Shown here in pieces: positions 1 through 6,808 of a stretch of DNA of 17,890 bases. The notes below the pieces were generated by a model. That model worked only from the letters and a program-made list of their open reading frames with translations. It was not told the DNA's origin and made no database searches. Location of the stretch: assembly GCA_964489215.1 (NCBI GenBank), contig CAZAYB010000034.1, positions 1-17,890 of the forward strand, in the 5' to 3' direction. The position numbers and the translations under genes were made by a program. The DNA comes from CAZAYB01 sp964489215. GTDB lineage: Bacteria > Planctomycetota > Phycisphaerae > Sedimentisphaerales > Anaerohalosphaeraceae. Position 1 is the first letter of the stretch. Each line of letters opens with the position of its first letter.

Positions 1-9
1 TGCAGCAGG

Positions 10-1098
10 TTATTTTCCTCCGTCCCAGAGGTACATTAATTTCGGGCCTGATATTTCATAAATGCTGTTTTTATCTATATTTAGCAGGTTTTTTCTGGCT
101 GATGTCATTAGGTCAGTCAGTCCGAATGGTTTCCTGTATTCAACTACATGGGCGTTTTTGATGTTTGCCAGTTCTTCGGCTGACGCAATTGCATCTTCGA
201 TATAGCCAACAGTGTCTACCAGTCCTTTTTCTTTGGCTTCCTTTGCGGAAAATATGCTTCCATCAGCGAGTGGTTTTATCTGTTCAATGCTCATGTCCGG
301 TCTTCCTTCTGCGACAAGTTCGACAAATCTGTTGTATGAGGGGTTTATAAGTTTTTCCATGAGGTATTGCTGCTGCTGCTGTGTAACTTCTCCAAAGATG
401 TTTGGCCAATTCTTTTTTTCGCCTGATTTTACAGTTACGGGGTTTATTCCGAGCTTTTCCTGGAGCAATCCCTGGAGTACCATTATGTTTGCAATTACGC
501 CGATTGAGCCTGTTATGGCAGTTGGTTCGGCAACAATTTTATCAGCAGCGACAGATGTGTAATAACCTCCGGAAGCGGCTATGGTCTGCATAAAAGCTAC
601 GACGGGCAAGTCAGTTTTTTTTCTGAAATCCTTTATGTAATGGTGTATCTGGTCGCTTGCGGCGACCCCACCGCCAGGGGTCATGGTACGAATTATAAGA
701 GCCTTTACTTTATAGTCGCGGGCAGCTTGTTTGATCTGGTTTCTGAAGTTTTCGCTTTGTTCCTGGTCTATTACTCCCTGGATTCTGATCATGGCAATTT
801 TCTGTGAAGAGTTTCCGTGACGTATTACATCTTCGAGAAAAACAGGTCCGGTTCTTCCTGCGGCGAAAAAGGCGATAAAACCCATCAAGACCACAAGCAG
901 TAAGATGTTTGCAGCAATTGACAAAAAGAGCAGTATTCCCATAATAAGCTTCCAGATTCCTGATGACTTTTTTTGCTGTACCTTTGTGACAGGTTGCTGG
1001 TTAAGGTTTGGGCCTGTCGAAGATGAGGAGTTGTTCCGGGGGGTATCTGAACTGAACTGACTGTTTTTGGGGTAGTTTTGATTATTTTCATATTCCAT
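10..1098 (-). CDS. sppA: SppA-type signal peptide peptidase (peptidase S49)
   Basis: A 362-residue membrane-anchored serine protease of family S49, which degrades signal peptides left in the membrane after secretion. Residues 1-46 are a polar Asn/Ser/Gln-rich tail, probably cytoplasmic. One transmembrane helix follows at about 48-80, then a single S49 domain at about 100-310. The nucleophile region AASGGYY places the catalytic Ser at 176, and SGEKK at 225-229 supplies the expected general-base Lys (229). The ITGSIGV segment (195-201) is also typical. The length matches the short one-domain SppA type, not the roughly 600-residue E. coli form. Residues 240-244 are five glutamines encoded by a short CAG-type triplet run. 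The start is supported by AGGAAAGGA just upstream and a well-placed promoter. The gene is transcribed away from the rest of the window. Family assignment is firm; the physiological substrate is inferred. Confidence 0.9.
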   Translation of the reverse strand: MEYENNQNYPKNSQFSSDTPRNNSSSSTGPNLNQQPVTKVQQKKSSGIWKLIMGILLFLSIAANILLLVVLMGFIAFFAAGRTGPVFLEDVIRHGNSSQKIAMIRIQGVIDQEQSENFRNQIKQAARDYKVKALIIRTMTPGGGVAASDQIHHYIKDFRKKTDLPVVAFMQTIAASGGYYTSVAADKIVAEPTAITGSIGVIANIMVLQGLLQEKLGINPVTVKSGEKKNWPNIFGEVTQQQQQYLMEKLINPSYNRFVELVAEGRPDMSIEQIKPLADGSIFSAKEAKEKGLVDTVGYIEDAIASAEELANIKNAHVVEYRKPFGLTDLMTSARKNLLNIDKNSIYEISGPKLMYLWDGGK

Positions 1099-1130
1099 GT
1101 TTAAGTCCTTTCCTGATAAAATATAAATGG

Positions 1131-1159
1131 ATTTTATACATATTGCATCTTATTGTCAA
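1131..1159 (-). promoter_or_regulatory. sigma70-like promoter for sppA
   Basis: Read on the minus strand, a perfect -35 TTGACA (1154-1159) is followed after 17 bases by TAAAAT (1131-1136). Transcription would begin near 1124, leaving a 5' leader of about 25 bases before the sppA start at 1098. This is one of the best consensus matches in the window. It has not been tested experimentally. Confidence 0.6.
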
Positions 1160-1205
1160 GGCGGAGATTATACATAAGCTTGACTTTCGTGTTTGTGAGG
1201 TGATA

Positions 1206-1295
1206 ATGTCCGAATCAGGTTGTGTTAAAGCGGTTTTGAAAAATTTGTTTTGGGAAGTTTATGGCGAAGAAAAAAAGAAAGAAGAGAAAGCATAA
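1206..1295 (+). CDS. possible 30-codon leader ORF overlapping the acyltransferase start
   Basis: A 29-residue ORF starts at ATG 1206 and stops at TAA 1293-1295. It is preceded by GAGGTGAT (1197-1204), an uninterrupted match to the part of the Shine-Dalgarno sequence that pairs with the 16S rRNA 3' end. It overlaps the first 35 bases of the acyltransferase gene in another frame. The peptide ends in a run of Glu and Lys and I recognise no family. It may be a coupling leader peptide. It may instead be the true N-terminus of the acyltransferase, separated by one base in the A7 run at 1270-1276. It may also not be translated, if a TTGACT-N18-TAATGT promoter (1180-1209) is the real signal here. Support is limited to the ribosome binding site. 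Confidence 0.25.
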   Translation: MSESGCVKAVLKNLFWEVYGEEKKKEEKA

Positions 1296-2214
1296 TTCAG
1301 TAGAGCAATATATCGAGTATTTGGTGCTGAGGTTTGTAGTTTCGATATTATATCTGTTTCCTGTAGAAAAGAACCTCAAGTTTGCTTGTTTTCTTGGTAA
1401 GCAGCTATGGAAGCATTATGATCGGGGAAGGTGCAGGGCAATCGATAATCTTAAGGCATCATTTCCAGATAAGGATCAGGGCTGGATAGAGCAGGTTGGA
1501 GAGCGCAGTTTTCAGCAGATAGTAATGCTTGTAATCGATGTTCTTTTTACTCCAAGGCTTGTCGGCAGGGATAACTGGGATAAATATTCGAGTTACAGCA
1601 ATATTGAAAAACTTAAGTGGCAGATGCATGGCGGTCAGCCTTTTCTTCTTGTTACTGGTCATTACGGTAATTTTGAGATAATCGGTTATCTTCTTGGCGT
1701 TTTCGGGTTCAATATTTACAGTATCGCCCGTCCTCTTGATAATAAATATATCAATAAATGGTTATATGGAGTGCGTGAGCGGATGGGTCAGAAAATAATC
1801 GATAAAAAGGGTGCGACCGAGAAGATGAGCGAGCTTATGGAGCAGGGTGCTACTTTGTGTTTTATAGCTGACCAGGATGCGGGGAAAAAGGGCGTTTTTG
1901 TTGATTTTTTTTCAAGGAAGGCCAGTACATATAAGAGCATAGGTCTTCTTGCGATAAATTATAATCGTCCTATAGCAATCGGGGCAAGCAGGCGTAAGGG
2001 GGATAAGTTCTTTTTTGAGATTGAATGTTCCCGTATTATTTATCCTGAAGAATGGGCGGATAAGTCAGATCCTTTGAAGTGGATAACTCAGGAGTACAGC
2101 AGGGCACTGGAGGATTTAATCCGTAAAGACCCAAGTCAGTACTGGTGGCTTCATCGTCGATGGAAAACCCGCCCTCGTGAAGAGCGTGTTAAAAAGGATG
2201 TTAAGAAGAGTTAG
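1261..2214 (+). CDS. LpxL/HtrB-like lipid A (Kdo) acyltransferase
   Basis: A 317-residue acyltransferase of the LpxL/LpxM (lysophospholipid acyltransferase) superfamily, which adds a secondary fatty acyl chain to lipid A at the inner face of the cytoplasmic membrane. The catalytic HX4E motif is clear in GHYGNFE (His134, Glu139). DQDAGKKG (204-211) and the closing SQYWWLHRRWKTRP (292-305) are typical of the family. A hydrophobic stretch at about 18-34 is the usual membrane-associated N-terminus. Length is normal (about 300). The first ten residues after the chosen ATG are nearly all Lys/Arg. The SD before this ATG is weak (GGAAG), while a much stronger SD serves an overlapping ORF at 1206 in another frame, so the N-terminus is uncertain. 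Which lipid A position is acylated cannot be read from the sequence. Its presence implies an LPS-bearing outer membrane. Confidence 0.85.
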   Translation: MAKKKRKKRKHNSVEQYIEYLVLRFVVSILYLFPVEKNLKFACFLGKQLWKHYDRGRCRAIDNLKASFPDKDQGWIEQVGERSFQQIVMLVIDVLFTPRLVGRDNWDKYSSYSNIEKLKWQMHGGQPFLLVTGHYGNFEIIGYLLGVFGFNIYSIARPLDNKYINKWLYGVRERMGQKIIDKKGATEKMSELMEQGATLCFIADQDAGKKGVFVDFFSRKASTYKSIGLLAINYNRPIAIGASRRKGDKFFFEIECSRIIYPEEWADKSDPLKWITQEYSRALEDLIRKDPSQYWWLHRRWKTRPREERVKKDVKKS

Positions 2215-2231
2215 TCTGTGTGTGTATAATC

Positions 2232-2260
2232 TTGACAATGGTATTTAAGTGGCTCATAAT
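2232..2260 (+). promoter_or_regulatory. sigma70-like promoter for argH-thiL-tsaE
   Basis: A perfect -35 TTGACA (2232-2237) and a -10 CATAAT (2255-2260) are separated by exactly 17 bases. Transcription would start near 2267, about 25 bases before the argH ATG, with the SD CGGAG at 2281-2285 in between. It lies in the 77-base gap after the acyltransferase gene, so the three-gene cluster probably has its own promoter. Confidence 0.6.
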
Positions 2261-2291
2261 GTTTTAATATAATGTTCCATCGGAGAAAAAA

Positions 2292-3680
2292 ATGGCCAAG
2301 AAAGAAAAAAGCTGGCAGAAAAGACTGAACGGGTCAATCGATCAGCTTGCTGTGGAATTTGTGGAGTCGCTTTCTTACGACAAACGACTTTACAAATATG
2401 ATATAGCAGGTTCTATAGCTCATGCAAAAATGCTTGCAGAACAGAAGATTATTACCAAGACCGAGTTTAATCAGATTCGCAAGGGTCTAAAACAGATTGA
2501 GTCTCAGTTTGAAGAAGGTAAATTCAAGTTCGATAATGTTTATGAAGATATCCATATGGCAATTGAGGCAGATCTTATCAACCGTATTGGCGATGCGGGC
2601 AAGAAGCTTCATACCGGCAGGAGCAGAAACGACCAGGTGGCGACAGATATCAGGTTGTGGATGCGTGATGAGATCGATGTTGTTGTTGAGCTTCTTAAGA
2701 ATGTTCAAAAGGCATTTGTGAAACTTGCTCAGAAATATTGTAATAAGGTTATGCCGGCTTATACTCATCTTCAGCGTGCTCAGCCGATTGTAACAGGTTC
2801 ATATCTTCTGAGTTTTGTTGAGCAGTTTGAGAGGGATATCAAGAGGCTGAGTAACTGCAGGGAGCTTTTGAATGTATCTCCGCTTGGCTGCGGTGCGGTT
2901 GCAGGTTCGACTTTGCCTTTAGACAGAAGGATGACGGCTAAACAGCTTGGATTTAAGGATATAACTTATAACAGTATTGATGCAACGAGCGACAGGGATT
3001 TTTGCGCGGAGTTTATTTTTGCCTGCTCAATGGTGTCAGTTCATCTTTCGAGGCTTGCGGAGGACTGGATTATATATTCGTCAAGTGAATTTAACTTTAT
3101 CAGGGTTGATGACAGGTACTGTACAAGTTCGAGTATGATGCCTCAGAAGCGCAACCCGGATATGCTTGAGCTTATACGAGGTCACAGTGCGACGCTTTAC
3201 GGCTGTCTGACGTCAATGATGACACTGCTTAAGGCTCAGCCATCTTCTTACAACCGTGATATTCAGACGGATAAACTTCATGTGTTTCGTGCGGCAGATA
3301 CTATAGAAGCTTGTCTTCGCATAACCGAGGCCATTGTAAAAAACACCAGTTTTAACGTTCTTCATATTGAGTCGACTATTGACAAGGGGTATCTGGAGGC
3401 GACAGTTCTGGCGGAATATCTTGTTGGCAAGGGTATTGCTTTCAGGCAGGCTCATGGTATTGTCGGTACGATAGTTGCTGAGTGTGAAAAGCAGGGTATA
3501 TCTCTTTCAAGTATGGATATGGCCCAGTTCAGCAGTGTTTGCAGAGAGATTGAATCGGATGTTTACGAGTATCTCAGTGCTAAGAACGTTCCTGAGAGGT
3601 ATATTACGGAAGGTGCTGCGAGTCCTGCTCAGACGAAAAAGCGAGTACAATACTGGAACAGAAAGCTTGGTGGTAAATGA
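2292..3680 (+). CDS. argH: argininosuccinate lyase
   Basis: A 462-residue cytoplasmic enzyme of the fumarase/aspartase superfamily. It catalyses the last step of arginine synthesis, splitting argininosuccinate into arginine and fumarate, and works as a homotetramer. Family blocks are in order: HTGRSRNDQVATD (107-119), AYTHLQRAQP with Thr158-His159 (156-165), and the fumarate lyase signature around SMMPQKRNPD (281-290), where the loop serine is the catalytic residue. The signature reads SSS where most homologs have GSS, and KRNP where many have KKNP; both look like tolerated variants. Length is typical (about 460). The start has CGGAG six bases upstream. The last four bases overlap the thiL start, so translation is probably coupled. 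Confidence 0.96.
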   Translation: MAKKEKSWQKRLNGSIDQLAVEFVESLSYDKRLYKYDIAGSIAHAKMLAEQKIITKTEFNQIRKGLKQIESQFEEGKFKFDNVYEDIHMAIEADLINRIGDAGKKLHTGRSRNDQVATDIRLWMRDEIDVVVELLKNVQKAFVKLAQKYCNKVMPAYTHLQRAQPIVTGSYLLSFVEQFERDIKRLSNCRELLNVSPLGCGAVAGSTLPLDRRMTAKQLGFKDITYNSIDATSDRDFCAEFIFACSMVSVHLSRLAEDWIIYSSSEFNFIRVDDRYCTSSSMMPQKRNPDMLELIRGHSATLYGCLTSMMTLLKAQPSSYNRDIQTDKLHVFRAADTIEACLRITEAIVKNTSFNVLHIESTIDKGYLEATVLAEYLVGKGIAFRQAHGIVGTIVAECEKQGISLSSMDMAQFSSVCREIESDVYEYLSAKNVPERYITEGAASPAQTKKRVQYWNRKLGGK

Positions 3681-4654
3681 CACTTTTTGAAGATGACATG
3701 ACCAGCTGGTTCGCGAGCCGATCAGATTTACCTTCTGACCTTGTGAATATCGGTATCGGGGACGATATGGCGTGGCTGAATCTCGATGAGAGGTCGGTTT
3801 TGGTTACTACGGATATGCTTCTTGACGGGGTTCATTTCGATACAGGTAAGGCTTCTTATCAGCAGGTTGGTTATAAGGCGATGGCGGCGAGTCTGAGTGA
3901 CTGTGCTGCTATGGCGACAGTGCCTCGGGCGGCGGTAGCTGCGGTTGCTTTGCCGAGGGGTTGGGGAAGTGATGTTCTTAAAGGGATTCATGAGGGACTT
4001 ATTGAGGCTGGTCGTCTTTTTGAGTGCTATCTTGTGGGCGGTGATATTACGGCGTGGGACAAGGGTTTGGCTATTACGGTAACGATGCTGAGTGAGCCGG
4101 GCAACTGCAGTCCTGTGAGGCGGTCGGCGGCTAAGGCAGGTGATACAGTTGTTGTTACTGGTAAGCTTGGCGGGTCTATAAAATCCAGGCATCTTAGTTT
4201 TATTCCGCGAGTTAAGGAGGCTCTTGAGATAACTTCGATGGTTCCGATAAACGCGATGATGGATATCAGTGATGGTTTGAGTACTGACCTTAACCGGATG
4301 TGTGCGGCCAGCGGGGTTGGTGCGATAATTGAATCTCACGAGATACCGATATCAGATGATGTTCTTGACAGTGATAACCCGCTTGGACATGCTCTTAACG
4401 ATGGAGAGGATTTTGAGCTTTTGTTTACTATTAAGCCTGCGGCTTTTCAGAAACTTGTTGATAACTGGAGGATGTGTACTCCTTTGCGTCGGATAGGTAC
4501 TATTACGGCTCCTGGGAGTATTATTGAGATGCCTTCTGGTCGCAGCGGGCCTAATTCTGAGCGGGGCAGGGTTCAGCTTATAACTTTGGAAGGTAAGATT
4601 ACGTGGCTGGAACCTGGGGGTTATGACCATTTGGGGGGAATGGGGGATGATTAA
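3677..4654 (+). CDS. thiL: thiamine-monophosphate kinase
   Basis: A 325-residue cytoplasmic kinase that phosphorylates thiamine monophosphate to thiamine diphosphate with ATP, the last step of cofactor synthesis. It has the AIR synthase/PurM-like fold. Visible motifs are GIGDD (26-30), TTDMLLDGVHF (44-54), the LSDCAAM stretch (73-79), GGDIT (121-125), TGKLGGS (161-167), MDISDGLSTDL (195-205) and NDGEDFELLF (241-250). The repeated Asp residues bind Mg-ATP in the family. Length is normal. The ATG overlaps the argH stop as ATGA, and the TAA is followed directly by the tsaE ATG, so the gene sits inside one transcript. Parts of the gene are visibly richer in G+C than its neighbours (for example 3901-3960), without other signs of transfer. 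Confidence 0.95.
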   Translation: MTLFEDDMTSWFASRSDLPSDLVNIGIGDDMAWLNLDERSVLVTTDMLLDGVHFDTGKASYQQVGYKAMAASLSDCAAMATVPRAAVAAVALPRGWGSDVLKGIHEGLIEAGRLFECYLVGGDITAWDKGLAITVTMLSEPGNCSPVRRSAAKAGDTVVVTGKLGGSIKSRHLSFIPRVKEALEITSMVPINAMMDISDGLSTDLNRMCAASGVGAIIESHEIPISDDVLDSDNPLGHALNDGEDFELLFTIKPAAFQKLVDNWRMCTPLRRIGTITAPGSIIEMPSGRSGPNSERGRVQLITLEGKITWLEPGGYDHLGGMGDD

Positions 4655-5101
4655 ATGACTTGTATAACTTCCAATTCGCCAGAAGAGACGACAAGGGCAG
4701 GTGAGAAGATTGGTTCTTTAGTTGAAGTTCCGGCAGTGATAGCGGTGACGGGGGAGCTTGGAGCTGGTAAGACGCACCTGATTAAGGGTATCGCGAAAGG
4801 TCTTGGCGCTGATTCGGCAGTAACAGTGAACAGTCCGACTTTTGTGCTAATTAACGAATATGAGGGCTCAGAAGCGTATATTTATCATATTGACGCTTAC
4901 AGGATAGATTCAGTTCGTGAGTTTGAAATGCTTGGTTTCGATGATATTTGCCGGGAAGATTCTGTTGTTATTATTGAATGGGCCGATAAGGTTGCGGAGG
5001 CACTTGAGGGTCTGGATAGCATTAAGATAGGGATGGTGCATGTCAGTGAGACGGTCAGGTCTATTGAGGTAAGTCCGGATATGCCGGGTTTGTTTGGGTG
5101 A
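4655..5101 (+). CDS. tsaE: tRNA t6A37 threonylcarbamoyltransferase complex ATPase TsaE
   Basis: A 148-residue P-loop ATPase of the TsaE (YjeE) family, which works with TsaB and TsaD to place threonylcarbamoyl-adenosine at position 37 of ANN-decoding tRNAs. The Walker A is GELGAGKT (33-40), with Lys39 and Thr40 contacting nucleotide. The family blocks NSPTF (59-63), HIDAYR (78-83, Walker B region) and IEWADKV (107-113) follow in the usual order. The size is that of the family. Its ATG directly abuts the thiL stop with no spacer, implying translational coupling. TsaB often lies next to tsaE in other bacteria, but it is not here; the cluster ends and a 438-base spacer follows. Confidence 0.95.
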   Translation: MTCITSNSPEETTRAGEKIGSLVEVPAVIAVTGELGAGKTHLIKGIAKGLGADSAVTVNSPTFVLINEYEGSEAYIYHIDAYRIDSVREFEMLGFDDICREDSVVIIEWADKVAEALEGLDSIKIGMVHVSETVRSIEVSPDMPGLFG

Positions 5102-5111
5102 GGAAGTGAGT

Positions 5112-5139
5112 TTTCAGAGCAGAAAAAGGCTGAAATTTT
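5112..5139 (+). terminator. weak intrinsic terminator candidate after tsaE
   Basis: TTTCAG (5112-5117) and CTGAAA (5130-5135) form a 6-bp AT-rich stem with a 12-base loop, followed by only four T residues and then an A/T stretch. The position 10 bases after the tsaE stop is right for a terminator, but the stem and T-run are weak, so some read-through into the spacer is possible. Confidence 0.3.
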
Positions 5140-5477
5140 AAAAATTTACGTTTATGTAAAAGTTCATTTCTCGTAAGTGGTTTCTGTTTTTATCGGTACA
5201 TGGACGGTCTGCGCTAAGAAAGCGGTTAATAAAATTTTGATGTGATTTGGCAGGGGGTCATATATTTCTTATTGTTTCAGTGGAGTCAGTTATAAAGCTC
5301 ATTAAAAAATAAATATCAAAATCAACTTCAAAATACAGCTTGTCTTATTGGGCCGAACATAAAGCACCGCGCAAGGCATTTAGCCGGCGGCGAAGAATTA
5401 ATATTCTCCTCGGTCCGGACAACACTAAACGAAGAAATGATATGTTGAAATGAGCATATCTGAAACTGATCTGAATC

Positions 5478-5501
5478 GTTAAGTTAACATGTTAAGTTAA
5501 C
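5478..5501. repeat. two 11-bp GTTAAGTTAAC repeats containing a 14-bp palindrome
   Basis: GTTAAGTTAAC occurs at 5478-5488 and again at 5491-5501, a 13-base period. Their junction makes a perfect 14-bp palindrome, GTTAACATGTTAAC (5483-5496), followed directly by CAAAATTTTG (5501-5510), another palindrome. The cluster ends about 30 bases before the pseudopilin ATG, a usual place for an operator or promoter-proximal regulator site. A+T-rich self-complementary words also arise by chance, so the function is inferred. Confidence 0.5.
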
Positions 5502-5539
5502 AAAATTTTGTTCCCTTTTTTAGTTTTGGGAGGTGTATT

Positions 5540-6064
5540 ATGAAGGCAAGAAAAGGTTTCACACTGGTTGAAATTCTGATCGTTGTAGTTATCCTTGGTA
5601 TTTTGGCAGCGATAGTGATCCCACAGTTCACTAACGCTTCAACAGAAGCTAAGGAAAGTTCATTGATGAGTAACCTTCAGACTTTGAGGTCTCAGGTTGA
5701 GCTTTACAAGATTCAGCACAATGACGATCTGCCTGGAGTAACTCCTTCAGTGGCGACTCCTACAGGTGAACAGTTTGTAACCGCTTTGACAACACAGACC
5801 AAGCAAGATGGTACTGCTGGTGATAAGTTTGGTCCTTATCTGCAGAAGATACCTTCGAATCCTTTCAGTGTTATCGAGGATACGGTAGTAACTCTGGCAG
5901 ATAAGTCTTACGGTGATTCAAGTCTTGGTGTCAATGCTGCAATCGATGGTAGTGCCTGTGCCTGGAATGTAGTTTTTGATACAACAAGTGCAAATCATGG
6001 TTTGATTCAACCTGCAGACGGCGGTACTAACAATGCTACCGGAGTTTTACACTCAGATTACTAA
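5540..6064 (+). CDS. GspG-like major pseudopilin
   Basis: A 174-residue prepilin with a class III leader, MKARKG, cut after Gly6 before Phe7. Glu11 is at mature position +5, and the hydrophobic helix runs to about residue 29 (FTLVEIL start, VIPQF end). In type II secretion systems the GspG protein is the main subunit of the pseudopilus; type IV pilins share this N-terminus. The body carries a FGPYLQKIPSNPF segment (97-109), resembling the GspG block that precedes the calcium-binding loop, but the C-terminal part is unlike classic GspG. There is a GGGAGGTG SD (5528-5535). It stands alone between a long structured leader and a strong terminator, as expected for a highly expressed major subunit. 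A paralog follows at 6342. Whether the fibre acts in secretion, adhesion or DNA uptake cannot be told from the sequence. Confidence 0.85.
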   Translation: MKARKGFTLVEILIVVVILGILAAIVIPQFTNASTEAKESSLMSNLQTLRSQVELYKIQHNDDLPGVTPSVATPTGEQFVTALTTQTKQDGTAGDKFGPYLQKIPSNPFSVIEDTVVTLADKSYGDSSLGVNAAIDGSACAWNVVFDTTSANHGLIQPADGGTNNATGVLHSDY

Positions 6065-6122
6065 TCATTCAGTTATAAGCACTGAGTTTGATTAACCGGT
6101 TTTTGCCGGACTTGAAAACAGG

Positions 6123-6157
6123 GGCCGGCTGGTCGAAAGATCGGTCGGCCTTTTTTT
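6123..6157 (+). terminator. strong intrinsic terminator after the first pseudopilin
   Basis: A 12-bp stem with one mismatch and two G-U pairs (6123-6134 with 6139-6150) is closed by a GAAA tetraloop (6135-6138) and followed by seven T residues (6151-6157). It lies about 60 bases after the stop codon. It should end most transcripts and separate the dose of the major pseudopilin from that of the minor subunits downstream. Confidence 0.9.
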
Positions 6158-6341
6158 GAGGTATTTGGGTCAGCTCTCAAAAAATCAGTTGGGCTGTTTT
6201 AGATTTTTGGAGTTGATTTTGACGCAGATGTTATCCCGGCGCTTGCTCTTGGGGCTTGCGGGTTTTAGTGGTTATGTCGGCGATTGTGAGCGATGAAACG
6301 TAAGAGATATGTAAAATGGTAATATAGTAAGGAAATTTATC

Positions 6342-6803
6342 ATGGAACCGAATAAAGACAGAGGTTTTAGCGCACTTGAAATAGTTATTGTTGTACTTGT
6401 GCTTTGTGTACTGGGCGCAGTTCTTGTACCCCGTTTTTCGGCAGCGAGTACAGAGGCGCGTCTTGATGATATGGTAAGTTGTCTTCAGACTGTTCGTTCT
6501 CAGATAGAGCTTTACCGAATACAGCATGACGACCTTCTTCCCGGTCAGGAGCGAATCGGGGGCGATATAGAACCTGAACAGTTTATTACAGACCTTACAA
6601 CGGAGGATCCAGTAGACGGATACGGTCCTTATCTTGACAAGATGCCCGAGAATCCATTTGTTACAGGTCCTGACGCTGATGAGGTTTTGATAGTTAATGA
6701 AGCAGACGGCGAGCCATTTGTAAGTCAGAGCCACGGCTGGTGGTTTAACGCTTATAATGGAGAGTTTCGAGCGTGTGACAGTGTTAAGCATTTGGCATAT
6801 TGA
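6342..6803 (+). CDS. second GspG-like pseudopilin
   Basis: A 153-residue prepilin paralogous to the one at 5540. The leader MEPNKDRG is cleaved after Gly8 before Phe9, and Glu13 sits at +5. The hydrophobic helix runs to about residue 30. The paralogs match closely through STEA, LQTxRSQxELYxIQHxD and LLPG/DLPG, and both have a GPYLxKxPxNPF block (here 95-106). The C-terminal domains differ, and this copy has an acidic 107-124 stretch. AAGGA precedes the ATG by eight bases. It begins a unit of four prepilin genes with short gaps. The acidic leader segment and separate transcription suggest a minor or alternative subunit, not a redundant copy. I saw no strong promoter in the 184 bases ahead of it, only poor matches. 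Confidence 0.82.
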   Translation: MEPNKDRGFSALEIVIVVLVLCVLGAVLVPRFSAASTEARLDDMVSCLQTVRSQIELYRIQHDDLLPGQERIGGDIEPEQFITDLTTEDPVDGYGPYLDKMPENPFVTGPDADEVLIVNEADGEPFVSQSHGWWFNAYNGEFRACDSVKHLAY

Positions 6804-6808
6804 ATGAT

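Larger units (their letters stand above)
5102..5539 (+). other. 438-base spacer with structured leader before the first pseudopilin
   Basis: No convincing ORF is seen here. The first 230 bases are A+T-rich with only the weak terminator candidate. A GC-rich island at about 5350-5420 stands out: CCGG (5384-5387) can pair with CCGG (5415-5418), and AGAAT (5394-5398) pairs with ATTCT (5403-5407) around a TAAT loop. GGC-ATTTA-GCC (5375-5385) gives an alternative hairpin. GATATG/CATATC (5439-5460) is a further inverted repeat. The GTTAAGTTAAC pair lies at 5478-5501. I looked for the cyclic-di-GMP-I riboswitch core and did not find it. I saw no consensus -35/-10 pair. The spacer probably carries the promoter and a structured 5' leader of the pseudopilin gene. 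Confidence 0.45.

Noticed and set aside
365..381. triplet repeat in sppA as a phase-variable tract
   Set aside because: It is only about five CAG codons in frame; changes would add or remove Gln without shifting the frame, so there is no switch.
1261..1295. programmed -1 ribosomal frameshift at A-AAA-AAG joining the short ORF to the acyltransferase
   Set aside because: The slippery heptamer is in register, but a -1 shift gives the third frame, not the acyltransferase frame; a +1 shift or loss of one A would be needed.
3728..4339. 203-codon minus-strand open frame inside thiL
   Set aside because: It is antisense to a gene with all ThiL motifs, its product is an Arg/Thr/His/Asn-rich low-quality sequence, and it has no SD. 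It is a codon-bias shadow.
5351..5420. cyclic-di-GMP-I (GEMM) riboswitch
   Set aside because: GGGCCGAAC and GCGCAAGGC looked faintly like the conserved segments, but the GGGCAAACC and ACGCAAAGCC cores and the order of helices do not match.
6158..6341. TTGACG near 6219 as a promoter for the second pseudopilin
   Set aside because: No acceptable -10 lies 16-18 bases downstream; TTGTGA-N18-TATGTA further on is also a poor match.
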